NCBI GenBank assembly: GCA_036005125.1
Contig: DASYQV010000119.1
Coordinates: forward strand, 1-34,796
Source of the DNA: DASYQV01 sp036005125
GTDB taxonomy: Bacteria; Acidobacteriota; Vicinamibacteria; Vicinamibacterales; UBA2999
DNA length: 34,796 nucleotides
Direction of reading: 5' to 3'
Within the stretch, counting starts at the first letter, position 1; the number at the start of each line of letters is the position of its first letter. The position numbers and the translations under genes are program-made. Of this stretch, positions 16,605 to 24,676 are shown piece by piece. The notes under the pieces were generated by a model. It saw only the letters and a program-made list of their open reading frames with translations. It made no database searches and was not told where the DNA came from.

Positions 16605-17807
16605 ATGTTGAATCGGCGCCAGTTCCTTTCAGCAGCCGCCGCGGGCGTGGCGACGTTTGCCCGCGTTCCGGGAGCATTCGCGGTGCAACCGGCAAGATAC
16701 GACCTGCTCATCAGGGGCGGACGCGTCATCGATCCCTCCGTTCGCCTCGACGAGATCCGCGACGTCGCGATCTCGGGAGACCGCATCGCCGCCGTCGAGG
16801 CCAGCATCACGGCCAACGCGGCCGACACGATCGATGCACGCGGCAAGGTGGTCGTCCCGGGCCTGATCGACATCCATACCCATACCGCGCGAACCGCCGA
16901 AGGGCCCGGGCTCGTGCTCCAGGACGGCGTGACGGGGTGGATCGATGCGGGATCGCAAGGGGCCGACCACATCGCCGATCCGGTGGCCGTCGCGCGATCG
17001 TCGCCGCAGCAGGGGCGCGTGCTCATCAACATCGCGCGCGCCGGCATCCTGCCGAAAGGCGACACGATGGACCTCGCCCGCGCCGACGTCGGCGCGGCGC
17101 GCGACGCGATCGCGAAGAACCGCGACATCATCGTCGGCGTCAAGGCGCGGCTGTCGCGAGACGTCGCAGGCGCGAACGATTACGAGGTGATCCGGCGCGC
17201 GCAGGAAGCCGCCAGCGCGTTCGGCCTGCCGCTGATGATCCACATGGGGCAGACGATCTCGCCGCTCGCCAAGCTTTTCCCCGTTCTGAAACGCGGCGAC
17301 ATCGTCACGCACATGTTCGCACCGCCGCCGAACGCCATCGTGGACGATACCGGCCACATCCTGCCCGAAGTGCTCGCCGCGAGACGCCGCGGCGTCTGGT
17401 TCGACATCGGCAACGGGCAGACCGGTCACATGAGATGGGACACCATCGATGCGATCATGAAGGCAGGCTTCTGGCCGGATACGTTCTCGACCGACTGGAA
17501 CACGAACAGCCGCACAACCGGAGTGATCGACTTTCCCAACTGCATATCGAAGCTGTTCGGCTACGGCATGACGCTCAGTGAAGCGATCGCGCGCGCGACC
17601 CTGAATCCCTCGCGCATCTTCCCGTTGTTCAACGACCGCGGCACGCTCAACGTGGGCGCGCCGGCCGACGTGGCGGTGCTCGAGCTGCGGGAAGGAAACT
17701 TCGAGTTCCTGGACAATTACAAGAACACGATCACGGGACGCCAGAGGCTCTTCCCGAGCGCAACCGTGCTTGCCGGCAAGCGGGTCCCGCGCGCAGGCTC
17801 AGGGTAG
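16605..17807 (+). CDS. Tat-exported amidohydrolase/deacetylase-family metallohydrolase
   Basis: This 400-residue protein begins with a Tat-type signal (NRRQFLSAAAAGVATF), so it is exported folded. The rest is an amidohydrolase-superfamily TIM barrel with a small beta domain: IDIHTHT with His91 and His93, Lys180 in IVGVKARLSRD (likely carbamylated metal bridge), His213 in MIHMGQT, His236 in VTHMFAP and Asp297 in FSTDWNT. This is a full binuclear metal site of the dihydroorotase-like deacetylase branch, which hydrolyses N-acyl or cyclic amide bonds. The substrate is unknown. GGGAGG lies 6 nt before ATG 16605. Export is unusual for this branch and fits the many exported hydrolases nearby. Confidence 0.92.
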   Translation: MLNRRQFLSAAAAGVATFARVPGAFAVQPARYDLLIRGGRVIDPSVRLDEIRDVAISGDRIAAVEASITANAADTIDARGKVVVPGLIDIHTHTARTAEGPGLVLQDGVTGWIDAGSQGADHIADPVAVARSSPQQGRVLINIARAGILPKGDTMDLARADVGAARDAIAKNRDIIVGVKARLSRDVAGANDYEVIRRAQEAASAFGLPLMIHMGQTISPLAKLFPVLKRGDIVTHMFAPPPNAIVDDTGHILPEVLAARRRGVWFDIGNGQTGHMRWDTIDAIMKAGFWPDTFSTDWNTNSRTTGVIDFPNCISKLFGYGMTLSEAIARATLNPSRIFPLFNDRGTLNVGAPADVAVLELREGNFEFLDNYKNTITGRQRLFPSATVLAGKRVPRAGSG

Positions 17808-17827
17808 ACGGTACGCAGGCCGTCACG

Positions 17828-17918
17828 AACGTACGCCCGCATCTTCGTACGTAGGCCGCATGTTCGTACGTAGGCCGCATGTTCGTACGTAGGCCGCATC
17901 TTTAGATGCGGCCCACGT
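17828..17918. repeat. 19-bp tandem repeats ending in a palindrome
   Basis: TCGTACGTAGGCCGCATGT-like units begin at 17845, 17864 and 17883, exactly 19 bp apart, with a degenerate fourth near 17828. The last runs into GGCCGCATC-TTTA-GATGCGGCC, a 9-bp-arm palindrome flanked by ACGT on both sides. The array fills the 128-nt gap between convergent genes. The same CCGCATCTTTAGATGCGG core recurs at 29666-29685. Confidence 0.85.
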
Positions 17919-17935
17919 ACTGAGCACGCGAACGA

Positions 17936-18784
17936 TCAGTGGGTCAACCCGTACATCAAGTAATTCACGGCGAGCTTGTACGCGTCGTTCGTGTCGTCGA
18001 ACGGCCGCAGACCGCGACCGGACCACTCCCAGAACTGTGAGACGTCGGTGTTGTAGTTGATGATGACCATCAAGCGCTTCCGCGGATCGTTGTCCTCGTA
18101 GATGCCGCGGAAAACGGGCTTGCCGTAGTTGTACGCCTGAGGGAAATCGGCGAGGAGGCTTGCCGGAATCTCGAAGAACGAGTGAAAGATCCGATCGTCG
18201 AGATCCATGTCGAAGAATCTTGCTTCCGGCAGCACGTGATTCATCGCCGCGGCGAACGGCTCCCAGCCACCGCCCGGCAGCCCACGCCAGCCCGGCGGCT
18301 TGAAGTCGTCGACGATCAGGAAACCACCCTTCAGGAGAAACGCCCGGAGCGCGCTGGCTTCCTTCGGCGTAGGCGCCCACCAGCCGACCTCGATGATGTA
18401 GGCGATGGGGTATTCGAACAATTGCGGATCATCGAGCGTGACGACGTTGATGTCGTCGACGTGCGCGTCGAGCAGGGAGATCTCTTTCATGATCTTCATG
18501 AGGTTCTGCTCGGCGAGCGGGTACCCGTGCACCCAGGAGGGCATGCCGCCGGCCCAGTAGCCGCCGGGTGTGGGCCGATAGCGCACGCGCACGAACGTGA
18601 ACTTCGCGTCATAGGGCGCGTTCCTGACGGTCTCGTCCCAGCCGTAGAAGAACCGGCGGCGCTGCGCCGCCGACGGTGCCACGAGTGAGAGCAGCACCGC
18701 CAGCGTGACCAGGACCGTCATCAAACGTGCCGCGACACGACGCCTTCCCGTCGGGATTGGATTCGTTTCGATCAGGTCAACCAT
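17936..18784 (-). CDS. DUF4159 domain protein, exported
   Basis: The 282-residue product has an N-terminal hydrophobic stretch (about 22-41, MTVLVTLAVLLSLVAPSAAQ) and then a DUF4159 domain: FTFVRVRYRPT, NLMKIMKEIS, LFEYPIAYIIEVGWW, LRAFLLKGGFLIVDDF, DLDDRIFHSFFEIP, GIYEDNDPRKRLMVIINYN and a terminal AYKLAVNYLMYGLTH. DUF4159 proteins have no proven function; the fold resembles the glutamine-amidotransferase-like domain also seen in large membrane proteins. The start is uncertain: ATG 18784 is chosen, ATG 18721 (just before the signal segment) is the alternative, and neither has a strong ribosome binding site. It is divergent from the dienelactone hydrolase gene. Confidence 0.85.
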   Translation of the reverse strand: MVDLIETNPIPTGRRRVAARLMTVLVTLAVLLSLVAPSAAQRRRFFYGWDETVRNAPYDAKFTFVRVRYRPTPGGYWAGGMPSWVHGYPLAEQNLMKIMKEISLLDAHVDDINVVTLDDPQLFEYPIAYIIEVGWWAPTPKEASALRAFLLKGGFLIVDDFKPPGWRGLPGGGWEPFAAAMNHVLPEARFFDMDLDDRIFHSFFEIPASLLADFPQAYNYGKPVFRGIYEDNDPRKRLMVIINYNTDVSQFWEWSGRGLRPFDDTNDAYKLAVNYLMYGLTH

Positions 18785-18926
18785 CTGTGCCCCGCAGGCA
18801 CACGTATGATCGCACGAGACCGGTGCGTTTTCGACCAGAGCCGGTTCAGGAAGCTCCCGGCCGCGACCGTGATATCCTCCGCACCGCACGGCCAGGAATC
18901 CTTGCATATTCACGAGGAGCACGCGC

Positions 18927-19823
18927 ATGGAGCCAAAAAAACTGCCGGGCGAGGCGATCGACGCCTACAACCTCTTTATCCACGGTCAGATCGACCGTCG
19001 CGCGTTCATGGATCGCATCACCAGGCTCGCCGTCTCCACCGCGGCGGCCGCGGCCATGGTGGAACAGTTGATGCCGAACTACGCCGCGGCGCAGCAGGTC
19101 TCGCCGGCCGACCCGCGTCTGAAGACGGAGTACGCCACCGTGCCGTCGCCGAACGGCAACGGAAGCATCAAGGGCTACCTCGTGCGGCCGGCGAGCGCGG
19201 GCATGCAGCGGTTGCCCGCCATCCTGGTCGTCCACGAGAACCGCGGGCTGAACCCGCACATCGAGGACATCGCCCGCCGGCTCGCGCTCGAGAGCTTCAT
19301 GGCGTTCGCGCCCGACGGCTTGACGTCGCTCGGCGGCTATCCCGGCGATGACGAGAAGGGCGGGGCACTGTTCCAGAAGCTCGATCGCGCGAAGATCACG
19401 GAGGATATGTACGCGGCAGCCGTGTGGCTGAAGAATCGCCCCGACAGCACCGGACGCCTCGGCGTGACCGGGTTCTGCTTCGGCGGCGGCGTCGCGAACA
19501 CGCTGGCGGTGCGGATGGGCAGCGACCTGCAGGCCGCCGTGCCGTTCTACGGCTCCGCGGCGCCCGCGGCGGAGGTGTCGAAGATCAAGGCCGCGGTGCT
19601 CGTGCATCACGGCAGCGAGGACAAGCGCCTGGTGGACGCGTGGCCGGAGTACGAGGCCGCGTTGAAGGCCGCGCACGTGACGTACGAGGGCCACATCTAT
19701 CCAAACGCCGTACACGGCTTCAACAACGACGCGACGCCGCAGCGCTACAACAAGGCGGCGGCCGACGCGGCGTGGAAGCGGACCATCGCCTGGTTCAACA
19801 AGTACGTCCGCACGACGAGCTGA
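18927..19823 (+). CDS. Dienelactone hydrolase family protein, exported (first copy)
   Basis: This 298-residue alpha/beta hydrolase has the dienelactone hydrolase triad: Cys184 in GFCFGGG, Asp232 in HGSEDKRL and His263 in AVHGFNND, with Glu104 in VVHENRGL as the usual glutamate partner. The first 57 residues are an N-terminal leader, DRRAFMDRITRLAVSTAAAA, that looks like a Tat signal with a long n-region. Enzymes of this family open lactone rings or cleave esters; the substrate is unknown. GAGGAG lies about 6 nt before the ATG. The TfoX remnant starts 84 nt downstream. A second copy with a different leader lies at 28561-29619. Confidence 0.93.
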   Translation: MEPKKLPGEAIDAYNLFIHGQIDRRAFMDRITRLAVSTAAAAAMVEQLMPNYAAAQQVSPADPRLKTEYATVPSPNGNGSIKGYLVRPASAGMQRLPAILVVHENRGLNPHIEDIARRLALESFMAFAPDGLTSLGGYPGDDEKGGALFQKLDRAKITEDMYAAAVWLKNRPDSTGRLGVTGFCFGGGVANTLAVRMGSDLQAAVPFYGSAAPAAEVSKIKAAVLVHHGSEDKRLVDAWPEYEAALKAAHVTYEGHIYPNAVHGFNNDATPQRYNKAAADAAWKRTIAWFNKYVRTTS

Positions 19824-19907
19824 TCGCCGTCGATCGTTCGTCGCTGAACAGCGCGGCCGCCAACCGCGGGCTGTGAACCGGTCAAGCAGTCCGTGCGGAG
19901 ACGTGCG

Positions 19908-20150
19908 ATGGCGAGGAAACCACAGCGAGCCGCCATGCCGAAGTGGCGGCGCGCGCCGGATGCACTGATTCAGCAGTTCGGGCGGGCGGTCGAGGGCCTT
20001 CCGGGAGTTGAATCGCGAAAGATGTTTGGATACCCGGCCGTCTTCGTGAATGGCAACATGTTCGCCGGCCTGTTTCAGGATTCGATGATATTGCGATTGA
20101 ACGCGGAGGATCGCGACTATTCCAAGACACGATTCGCAAGGAGAGACTCC
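19908..20150 (+). pseudogene. Truncated TfoX N-terminal-like gene, open into the next gene
   Basis: The frame from ATG 19908 (GGAG 8 nt upstream) reads MPKWRRAPDALIQQFGRAV, SRKMFGYPAVFVNGNMFAGL and QDSMILRLNAEDR, a clear match to the front half of TfoX-N domain proteins, which are normally about 110 residues. After about 70 residues the match ends; no stop follows and the frame runs straight into the downstream DUF2911 lipoprotein. A deletion appears to have removed the second half of the domain together with the stop codon and intergenic DNA. It is probably non-functional, although a readthrough fusion of 283 residues could be made. Confidence 0.75.
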
Positions 20151-20759
20151 ATGCAGAGAGTGCTGCTCGCGACAATCGTCGGGTCGCTGCTCGTGCTGCA
20201 GGCTTGCCAGCGCGATCCGGGGCGTGAGGTCAAGCCGATGGCGGATCCGCTGCGTGGCGAGACGGCACTGGCCGCCGCGCCTCTGGACATCATTCCGCTG
20301 GAGAAGGTCAGCAAGAGCCAGGCCGCGGCCGTGTCCCAGCGCGTGGCCAACACGGAAATCACGATTACGTACAGTCGTCCCGTCGCCCGCGGTCGGGAGC
20401 TCTTCGGCAAGCTCGTGCCGTTCGATCAGGTGTGGAATCCCGGCGCCGATCAGGCCACCGCGATCGCGCTGACGCGCGACGTGCACATCAACGATCGGCC
20501 GCTCGCTGCCGGCAAGTACAGTGTGTGGGCCGTCCCGCGGACGGAGCAGTGGACCGTGATCTTCAACAAGGCGGCAAACGTCTATCACACGCCGTATCCC
20601 GGCGAATCGCAGGACGCGCTCCGCCTCGACGTGCGCCCGGAGCGCGGGCCCCACATGGAAGTGCTGGCGTTCTATTTTCCGATTGTCGAGGGCAAAGACG
20701 CGGTCCTGCGTCTGCACTGGGGCGAGACGATGGTGCCGCTGTCAATCAAGGTGCCGTGA
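20151..20759 (+). CDS. DUF2911 lipoprotein
   Basis: The 202-residue product has a lipoprotein signal with lipobox LQAC (Cys19), so it is membrane-anchored in the periplasm. The DUF2911 domain shows ITITYSRPVARGRELFGKLV, FDQVWNPGADQATAIALTRD, AAGKYSVWAVPRTEQWTVIF and YHTPYPGE. DUF2911 has no known function; it is a beta-rich exported domain common in Bacteroidetes and Acidobacteria. AAGGAGAG lies about 6 nt before ATG 20151, so this is the start even though the frame is open upstream into the TfoX remnant. It is convergent with the Ig-like gene, with a large inverted repeat between. Confidence 0.9.
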   Translation: MQRVLLATIVGSLLVLQACQRDPGREVKPMADPLRGETALAAAPLDIIPLEKVSKSQAAAVSQRVANTEITITYSRPVARGRELFGKLVPFDQVWNPGADQATAIALTRDVHINDRPLAAGKYSVWAVPRTEQWTVIFNKAANVYHTPYPGESQDALRLDVRPERGPHMEVLAFYFPIVEGKDAVLRLHWGETMVPLSIKVP

Positions 20760-20788
20760 TCACTCGTCGGACCCCGCAGGTCACCAGA

Positions 20789-20973
20789 AGGTCAAAGGTC
20801 AAAGGGCAAAGGGCAAAGGGCAAAAGTCAGGTCAAAGGTGTAGGCTTCAGGTCTAAGTGAAAGGTGAGAGGTGCAGGTTTCAGCACCTGACACTTACACC
20901 TGACACTTACACCTGAAACCTACGCCTAGACTTTTGACCTCACCTTTGCCCTTTGACTTTTGCCCTTTGACCT
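20789..20973. repeat. Large AGGTCAAAGG-type inverted repeat
   Basis: The left half is a run of AGGTCAAAG, GGGCAAAGGGCAAAG and GTCAGGTCAAAGGTGTAGG words. The right half, from about 20881, is its inverse: CACTTACACC twice, CCTACGCCTAGACTTTTGACC, CCTTTGCCCTTTGAC, TTTTGCCCTTTGACCT. Together they could form a long imperfect hairpin of about 80 bp per arm. It fills the gap between convergent genes and is poorer in GC than its surroundings. Confidence 0.85.
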
Positions 20974-20980
20974 ACGTTTC

Positions 20981-21940
20981 TCACCCCCACGGATAATCGT
21001 CGAAGATCCTTGCGTCCAGCTCCGCTCGCGTGGGGACGGTGACCGCTTCGATGTCGAGCGCGACGTCACCGTTCACGGCGACGGTGAGCGGCTGAGCCTG
21101 CAGACCGTCCTTCCGGATCGTCACCTCGAAAGTCCCCGTCGGCAGCGCGATGCTCGCGACGCCGTGTTCGTCGGTCATCGTCGCGTATCGTCCCAACCGG
21201 ACCTCGACGTCCGGGACGCCAGCTCCGGTTTGCTGTTCAACGACCCTGGCCGTCACGCTGTGTTCCGGCGCCTTGTCGACGCGAAAGGTGAAGCCTGCCG
21301 GCACGGCCTCGTGCGGCGGCTCCGTTTCGTTGTCGGCGAAGGCAACAGACCGCATCGACACGCCTTCGGTTTCCGGCGCGGTCAGCTCGATGGCTGCCCA
21401 GTACAGCGAGGTCGAGCCAGGCCACGGCGTGTCGCCCAGCCTCGCCTCGCCAACCCTCCTGCCTTCCTCATCGAGGATGCCGACGAGCCGCCCGGCCAGG
21501 CGGCAGGCCGACGAACAGTGCACGCCGACTTTGACGTGGAACGCGCGACCGATCGGGACGGCCGACGGCACGTCCCACACGGCCACGCTGAACGTATGCG
21601 GGATGGTCTTGAAAGCAAGCGGGATCGAGCTTTCTTCGTGGAGGACGCCGACCGACTCGTGCCGGGCGAGCCGCACGCTCCACGCGTGCTCGCCGACATG
21701 ACTTGGAACGGGAAGCTCGATCGTCCCCGTCTCGTTGCGCCCTCCGTCGTGATGAACGAGCTCACCGGTCGCGACGACCTCATCCGCGGTCACGACGTCG
21801 ACATGCGTTCCCCGCAGGTCGCACCCGCGGGGACACGAGGCCTTCACCTTGATCGAGATGAAGGTGCCTGCCTCGATTTCGGGCGGAACAGCCTGGCTCA
21901 GGTAGAGGTTCGTCTGATGCGCCCGAGCCGTGGCCTTCAT
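20981..21940 (-). CDS. Protein with two Ig-like modules and a carboxypeptidase-regulatory-like domain
   Basis: The 319-residue protein has two related beta modules (about 12-118 and 120-222), each with a CxxxC motif at the same place: CPRGC (36-40) and CSSAC (142-146), both following a KV-rich strand and followed by LxGxxV. Residues 226-303 are a carboxypeptidase-regulatory-like domain: SVTARVVEQQTGAGVPDVEV, TDEHGVASIALPTGTFEVTI. There is no signal peptide, so location is unclear. I do not recognise a named family. ATG 21940 overlaps the stop of the flavoprotein gene by 4 bp (ATGA), and it is the last gene of a four-gene operon, so it may act with that enzyme. Confidence 0.85.
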   Translation of the reverse strand: MKATARAHQTNLYLSQAVPPEIEAGTFISIKVKASCPRGCDLRGTHVDVVTADEVVATGELVHHDGGRNETGTIELPVPSHVGEHAWSVRLARHESVGVLHEESSIPLAFKTIPHTFSVAVWDVPSAVPIGRAFHVKVGVHCSSACRLAGRLVGILDEEGRRVGEARLGDTPWPGSTSLYWAAIELTAPETEGVSMRSVAFADNETEPPHEAVPAGFTFRVDKAPEHSVTARVVEQQTGAGVPDVEVRLGRYATMTDEHGVASIALPTGTFEVTIRKDGLQAQPLTVAVNGDVALDIEAVTVPTRAELDARIFDDYPWG

Positions 21941-23646
21941 GTCCGCTGCTTACTCTCCTTGGCGGCGTTGGTGGCAGCGATATAGCCACCCACGATCGCA
22001 CGCCCCAGACCGTGCAGTGCGAACCCCGCAGCGGATTCGCCCGCACAGTAGAAGCCGGGAATCACCTGGCCGAAGACGTCCATCACCTGGAATTTCTCGT
22101 TCACACGGAGACCTGTATACGTGTCGTGCAGGATCGGCGTCGCCCACGCGGCGTAGAACGGCGGCGTTTGAATCTTGTATTTCGGCGTCGGCTTGTTGAA
22201 GTCCGGGTCCTTGCCCGTGTCGACATACGAGTTGTATTTCGTGACCGTCTCCTGAAGCGCGGCCGGCGGCATCGGCACCTTCTGATATTTGTTGCCGGTC
22301 AGCTTGCGCGCCAGCTCCGCGAGCGTGTCCGCGCTGAAGAAGTAGCCGTTCGCGGTGTCGACGAACGGCGGCCTCGGATCCCATTTCTCGCGCGCGACCG
22401 CATCCGCGTCGAAGATCGCCCAGATGGGCCCGCCGCCGCGCTGCTTGACGCGGTTGACCTCGATCACAGCGCTCGACAGCGCCGCCGCGAGATAGACGAA
22501 CACCGGGTCGGGACGGCCATCAGTGTTGAAGAGATGGGTCCCGACCATCTCGTCGTAGAAGCGCTTGCCCAGCATGTCCACGCAGATCACATCCTGATAA
22601 TCCGCGACAGAGATGCCCGAAGCGCCCGCCTGCTCGAAGAACGGGCCGCCCGGCTTCCAGCGGTCGTATCCGTACCGGCAGCCGATGAAGGTCGGCTTCG
22701 TGAGCTGCAGGTACGATTCGGTCCGCATGTTGGATGTCGATCCGAGCGACGCCCCGATCGCCATCCCCTGCTGCTCGGCATCGCCCGACTGCCGCGAGTA
22801 CGGTTCGCAGCCGACCTGGTATTCCTCTGTGAGCCTCGGGTCGTAGATCGTCCGGATAACGAGATTGCTGCTCGACCCGCCCGTGCAGGCAATCACCGCC
22901 TGTCTCGCCCGGATGTTGACGACCGAGTTGTCCTTCAGGTTCTTGACCGCGACGCCGAGCACCCGGCCGGACGTCCCGTTCTGCCGGACGATCCTCGTCA
23001 TCCGGTGGCGCAGCAGGATCTCGACACCCTTGGCGCGCGCGCTCTTCTCGAGCGGCCGCATCACGCCGGAGCCGGCGGTGTTGTTGATCGTCTCCTTCAG
23101 GTCCTGCGACCACGGCCGGGCTGTCTGCCGCCGCAGGGTCATCGGGCCTTCGGCAGGAACGCGGATCGGCCGCGTCTCGACGAAGACCACCCCGTTGGCG
23201 ACCAGAAAATCGTAGGCCTCCAGGTTGTGATCGGCAAACGCGCGCACGACCGCGCGATCGTTGTACCTCGTGTGCACGTGCTCCGGCTTCGTGTTCTCCA
23301 GATACACCTGGTCCGGGGAATCCTCGATGCCGAACTTCTTCTGCATGGGTGTGCCGCCGCCGAGCGAGACGTTTCCCTGGCTGATGATGCCGTGTCCGCC
23401 GATATCGGTGTTCTCTTCGACCACGATGACGGATGCGCCCAGATCCCGAGCGCGAATCGCGGCGGGCAGCCCCGACGCGCCCGATCCGACGACGACGACG
23501 TCGGCCGTGCGATTCCATTTGGGAACGTCGGCGTTGCCGGTCTGTGTGGCGAGACCGGTGAGCGCGGTCGCGCCAACACCGGCCGCGCCCGTCCTGACAA
23601 GGAACTTCCTTCTACTGATGCGAGGGTCCTGATCTTTTTTGGTCAT
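21937..23646 (-). CDS. Tat-exported FAD-dependent oxidoreductase (fumarate reductase/ketosteroid dehydrogenase type)
   Basis: This 569-residue flavoprotein begins with a Tat signal (SRRKFLVRTGAAGVGATAL). The FAD-binding Rossmann motif VVVVGSGASGLPAA (GSGASG at 54-59), Glu77/78 and GGHG (83-86) follow. The C-terminal FAD block reads GFYCAGESAAGFALHGLGRA. The domain order is that of the family with fumarate reductase, urocanate reductase and 3-ketosteroid 1-dehydrogenase, which move hydride to or from C=C bonds next to a carbonyl. The substrate is not readable here. It lies 51 nt after P4 and overlaps the Ig-like gene by 4 bp, in an operon with a TonB receptor. Periplasmic location fits import through that receptor. 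Confidence 0.92.
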   Translation of the reverse strand: MTKKDQDPRISRRKFLVRTGAAGVGATALTGLATQTGNADVPKWNRTADVVVVGSGASGLPAAIRARDLGASVIVVEENTDIGGHGIISQGNVSLGGGTPMQKKFGIEDSPDQVYLENTKPEHVHTRYNDRAVVRAFADHNLEAYDFLVANGVVFVETRPIRVPAEGPMTLRRQTARPWSQDLKETINNTAGSGVMRPLEKSARAKGVEILLRHRMTRIVRQNGTSGRVLGVAVKNLKDNSVVNIRARQAVIACTGGSSSNLVIRTIYDPRLTEEYQVGCEPYSRQSGDAEQQGMAIGASLGSTSNMRTESYLQLTKPTFIGCRYGYDRWKPGGPFFEQAGASGISVADYQDVICVDMLGKRFYDEMVGTHLFNTDGRPDPVFVYLAAALSSAVIEVNRVKQRGGGPIWAIFDADAVAREKWDPRPPFVDTANGYFFSADTLAELARKLTGNKYQKVPMPPAALQETVTKYNSYVDTGKDPDFNKPTPKYKIQTPPFYAAWATPILHDTYTGLRVNEKFQVMDVFGQVIPGFYCAGESAAGFALHGLGRAIVGGYIAATNAAKESKQRT

Positions 23647-23697
23647 CGTGTTCGTTCCAAAGCCCGGAGCCCGAAGCCTGATGCCGGAAGCCTGTAT

Positions 23698-24675
23698 TCA
23701 CCGGCCCTGTGCGCGCGATCCGCTCAGCGAGTTCGGCAACCCGTAATTGCCTTCATGGCACGCGTACTCGAACAGGCCGTAGTCGTCGGCCCGGGTAAGC
23801 GGCATCATGACCTTCCAGGGCCCGCTGTACACGCCGGGATCCTCGATCGTCGCCTCGTACTGCAACGTGTTCGCGTCGACACGCGTGAAGCGTTCGACCA
23901 CGCGCATCGCCTTTGTCTGCGGCACGCCCTTCAAGGTCGCCGTCGTCGCGATGCCGGTTGCCGTGGCGCCGACCTCCTCGTCGCGGTAGTTCGTGACCTC
24001 GACGACGAGCGTGTTGCCCTCCCAGCGACCGCGCGAGTCGCCGTTCCACAGGCGGATGTTCGCGTTGACATGCCGACGCCCGTCCAGCGGGATGATGCGG
24101 GGCTCGTGGATCATCTCGTAGAGAATCGCGACGTAATCGCGCGTCTGAAAAATGCGATACGCGTTGTTGTAGCCCGCCGGAAACATTCCGCCAGGAACGC
24201 CCCGGGTAATGCACCGCTCCCACGGCGTGAAGTACTCCCATGAGTCGGTCAGGCGCGCCAGATTCTTCGCCCGCTTCTCCTCGGCCTGGCGCAGGAGCGG
24301 CACGCGTCCCGACGGCGGATCGACGACGATCGACCGCCGTGGAGCGGTTCGCTTCACGTTGGTGTCGGAGAACTCCGGCGACGGGTTGGGCCCTTGTATC
24401 TGGCGTTTCGGAGCGTCGATCCCGGGGAACCACTCGGCAAGCGCCTTGAGACGGGCTGCGTCCTCGGGGCTGGGCGCCTCGAGCGGCGTGCTGTCGAAGT
24501 TCAGCCACGTGCCCTGCAGGTCCGGCTGGCCGTCCGGCATGCGGGGCACGTCTCGCGCCGACGACGTGTGGCTCGTCGCGACGGCCGACTGCCCGCCGAC
24601 GGTAACAGGGTTGGCGATTATGACCGCCGCGGCGACCGCGACGGCGCAGAACGATGCAATGAATGTGTGGCGCAT
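23698..24675 (-). CDS. Exported protein of the GDSRGRWEG/CHEGNY family, copy P4
   Basis: This complete 325-residue copy has a signal peptide (about 1-28) and the family blocks DGQPDLQGTW, a PLEAPS block, SIVVDPPSGRVPLL, RCITRGVPGG, FQTRDYVAILYEMIHEPRII, GDSRGRWEGNTLVVEVTNY, TIEDPGVYSGPW and FEYACHEGNYGLPNSLSG. It differs from the others in an inserted Ala/Thr-rich segment after TNY (about 230-250). ATG 24675 lies 1 nt after the TonB receptor stop (TAG T ATG), without a ribosome binding site, so it should be translated by re-initiation; the frame also extends to TTG 24687 inside the receptor gene. It is the only copy in an obvious multi-gene operon, between the receptor and the flavoprotein, which ties the family to uptake and redox chemistry. 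The function is unknown. Confidence 0.9.
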   Translation of the reverse strand: MRHTFIASFCAVAVAAAVIIANPVTVGGQSAVATSHTSSARDVPRMPDGQPDLQGTWLNFDSTPLEAPSPEDAARLKALAEWFPGIDAPKRQIQGPNPSPEFSDTNVKRTAPRRSIVVDPPSGRVPLLRQAEEKRAKNLARLTDSWEYFTPWERCITRGVPGGMFPAGYNNAYRIFQTRDYVAILYEMIHEPRIIPLDGRRHVNANIRLWNGDSRGRWEGNTLVVEVTNYRDEEVGATATGIATTATLKGVPQTKAMRVVERFTRVDANTLQYEATIEDPGVYSGPWKVMMPLTRADDYGLFEYACHEGNYGLPNSLSGSRAQGR

Positions 24676-24676
24676 A

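Noticed and set aside
9229..17918. Possible CRISPR arrays at the 41-bp, 141-bp and 19-bp tandem repeats
   Set aside because: The units are contiguous or nearly so with no unique spacers, and no cas genes are present.
1..24675. CHEGNY as a heme-binding motif
   Set aside because: A c-type heme site needs CxxCH; here only one cysteine precedes the histidine and no second lies two residues earlier.
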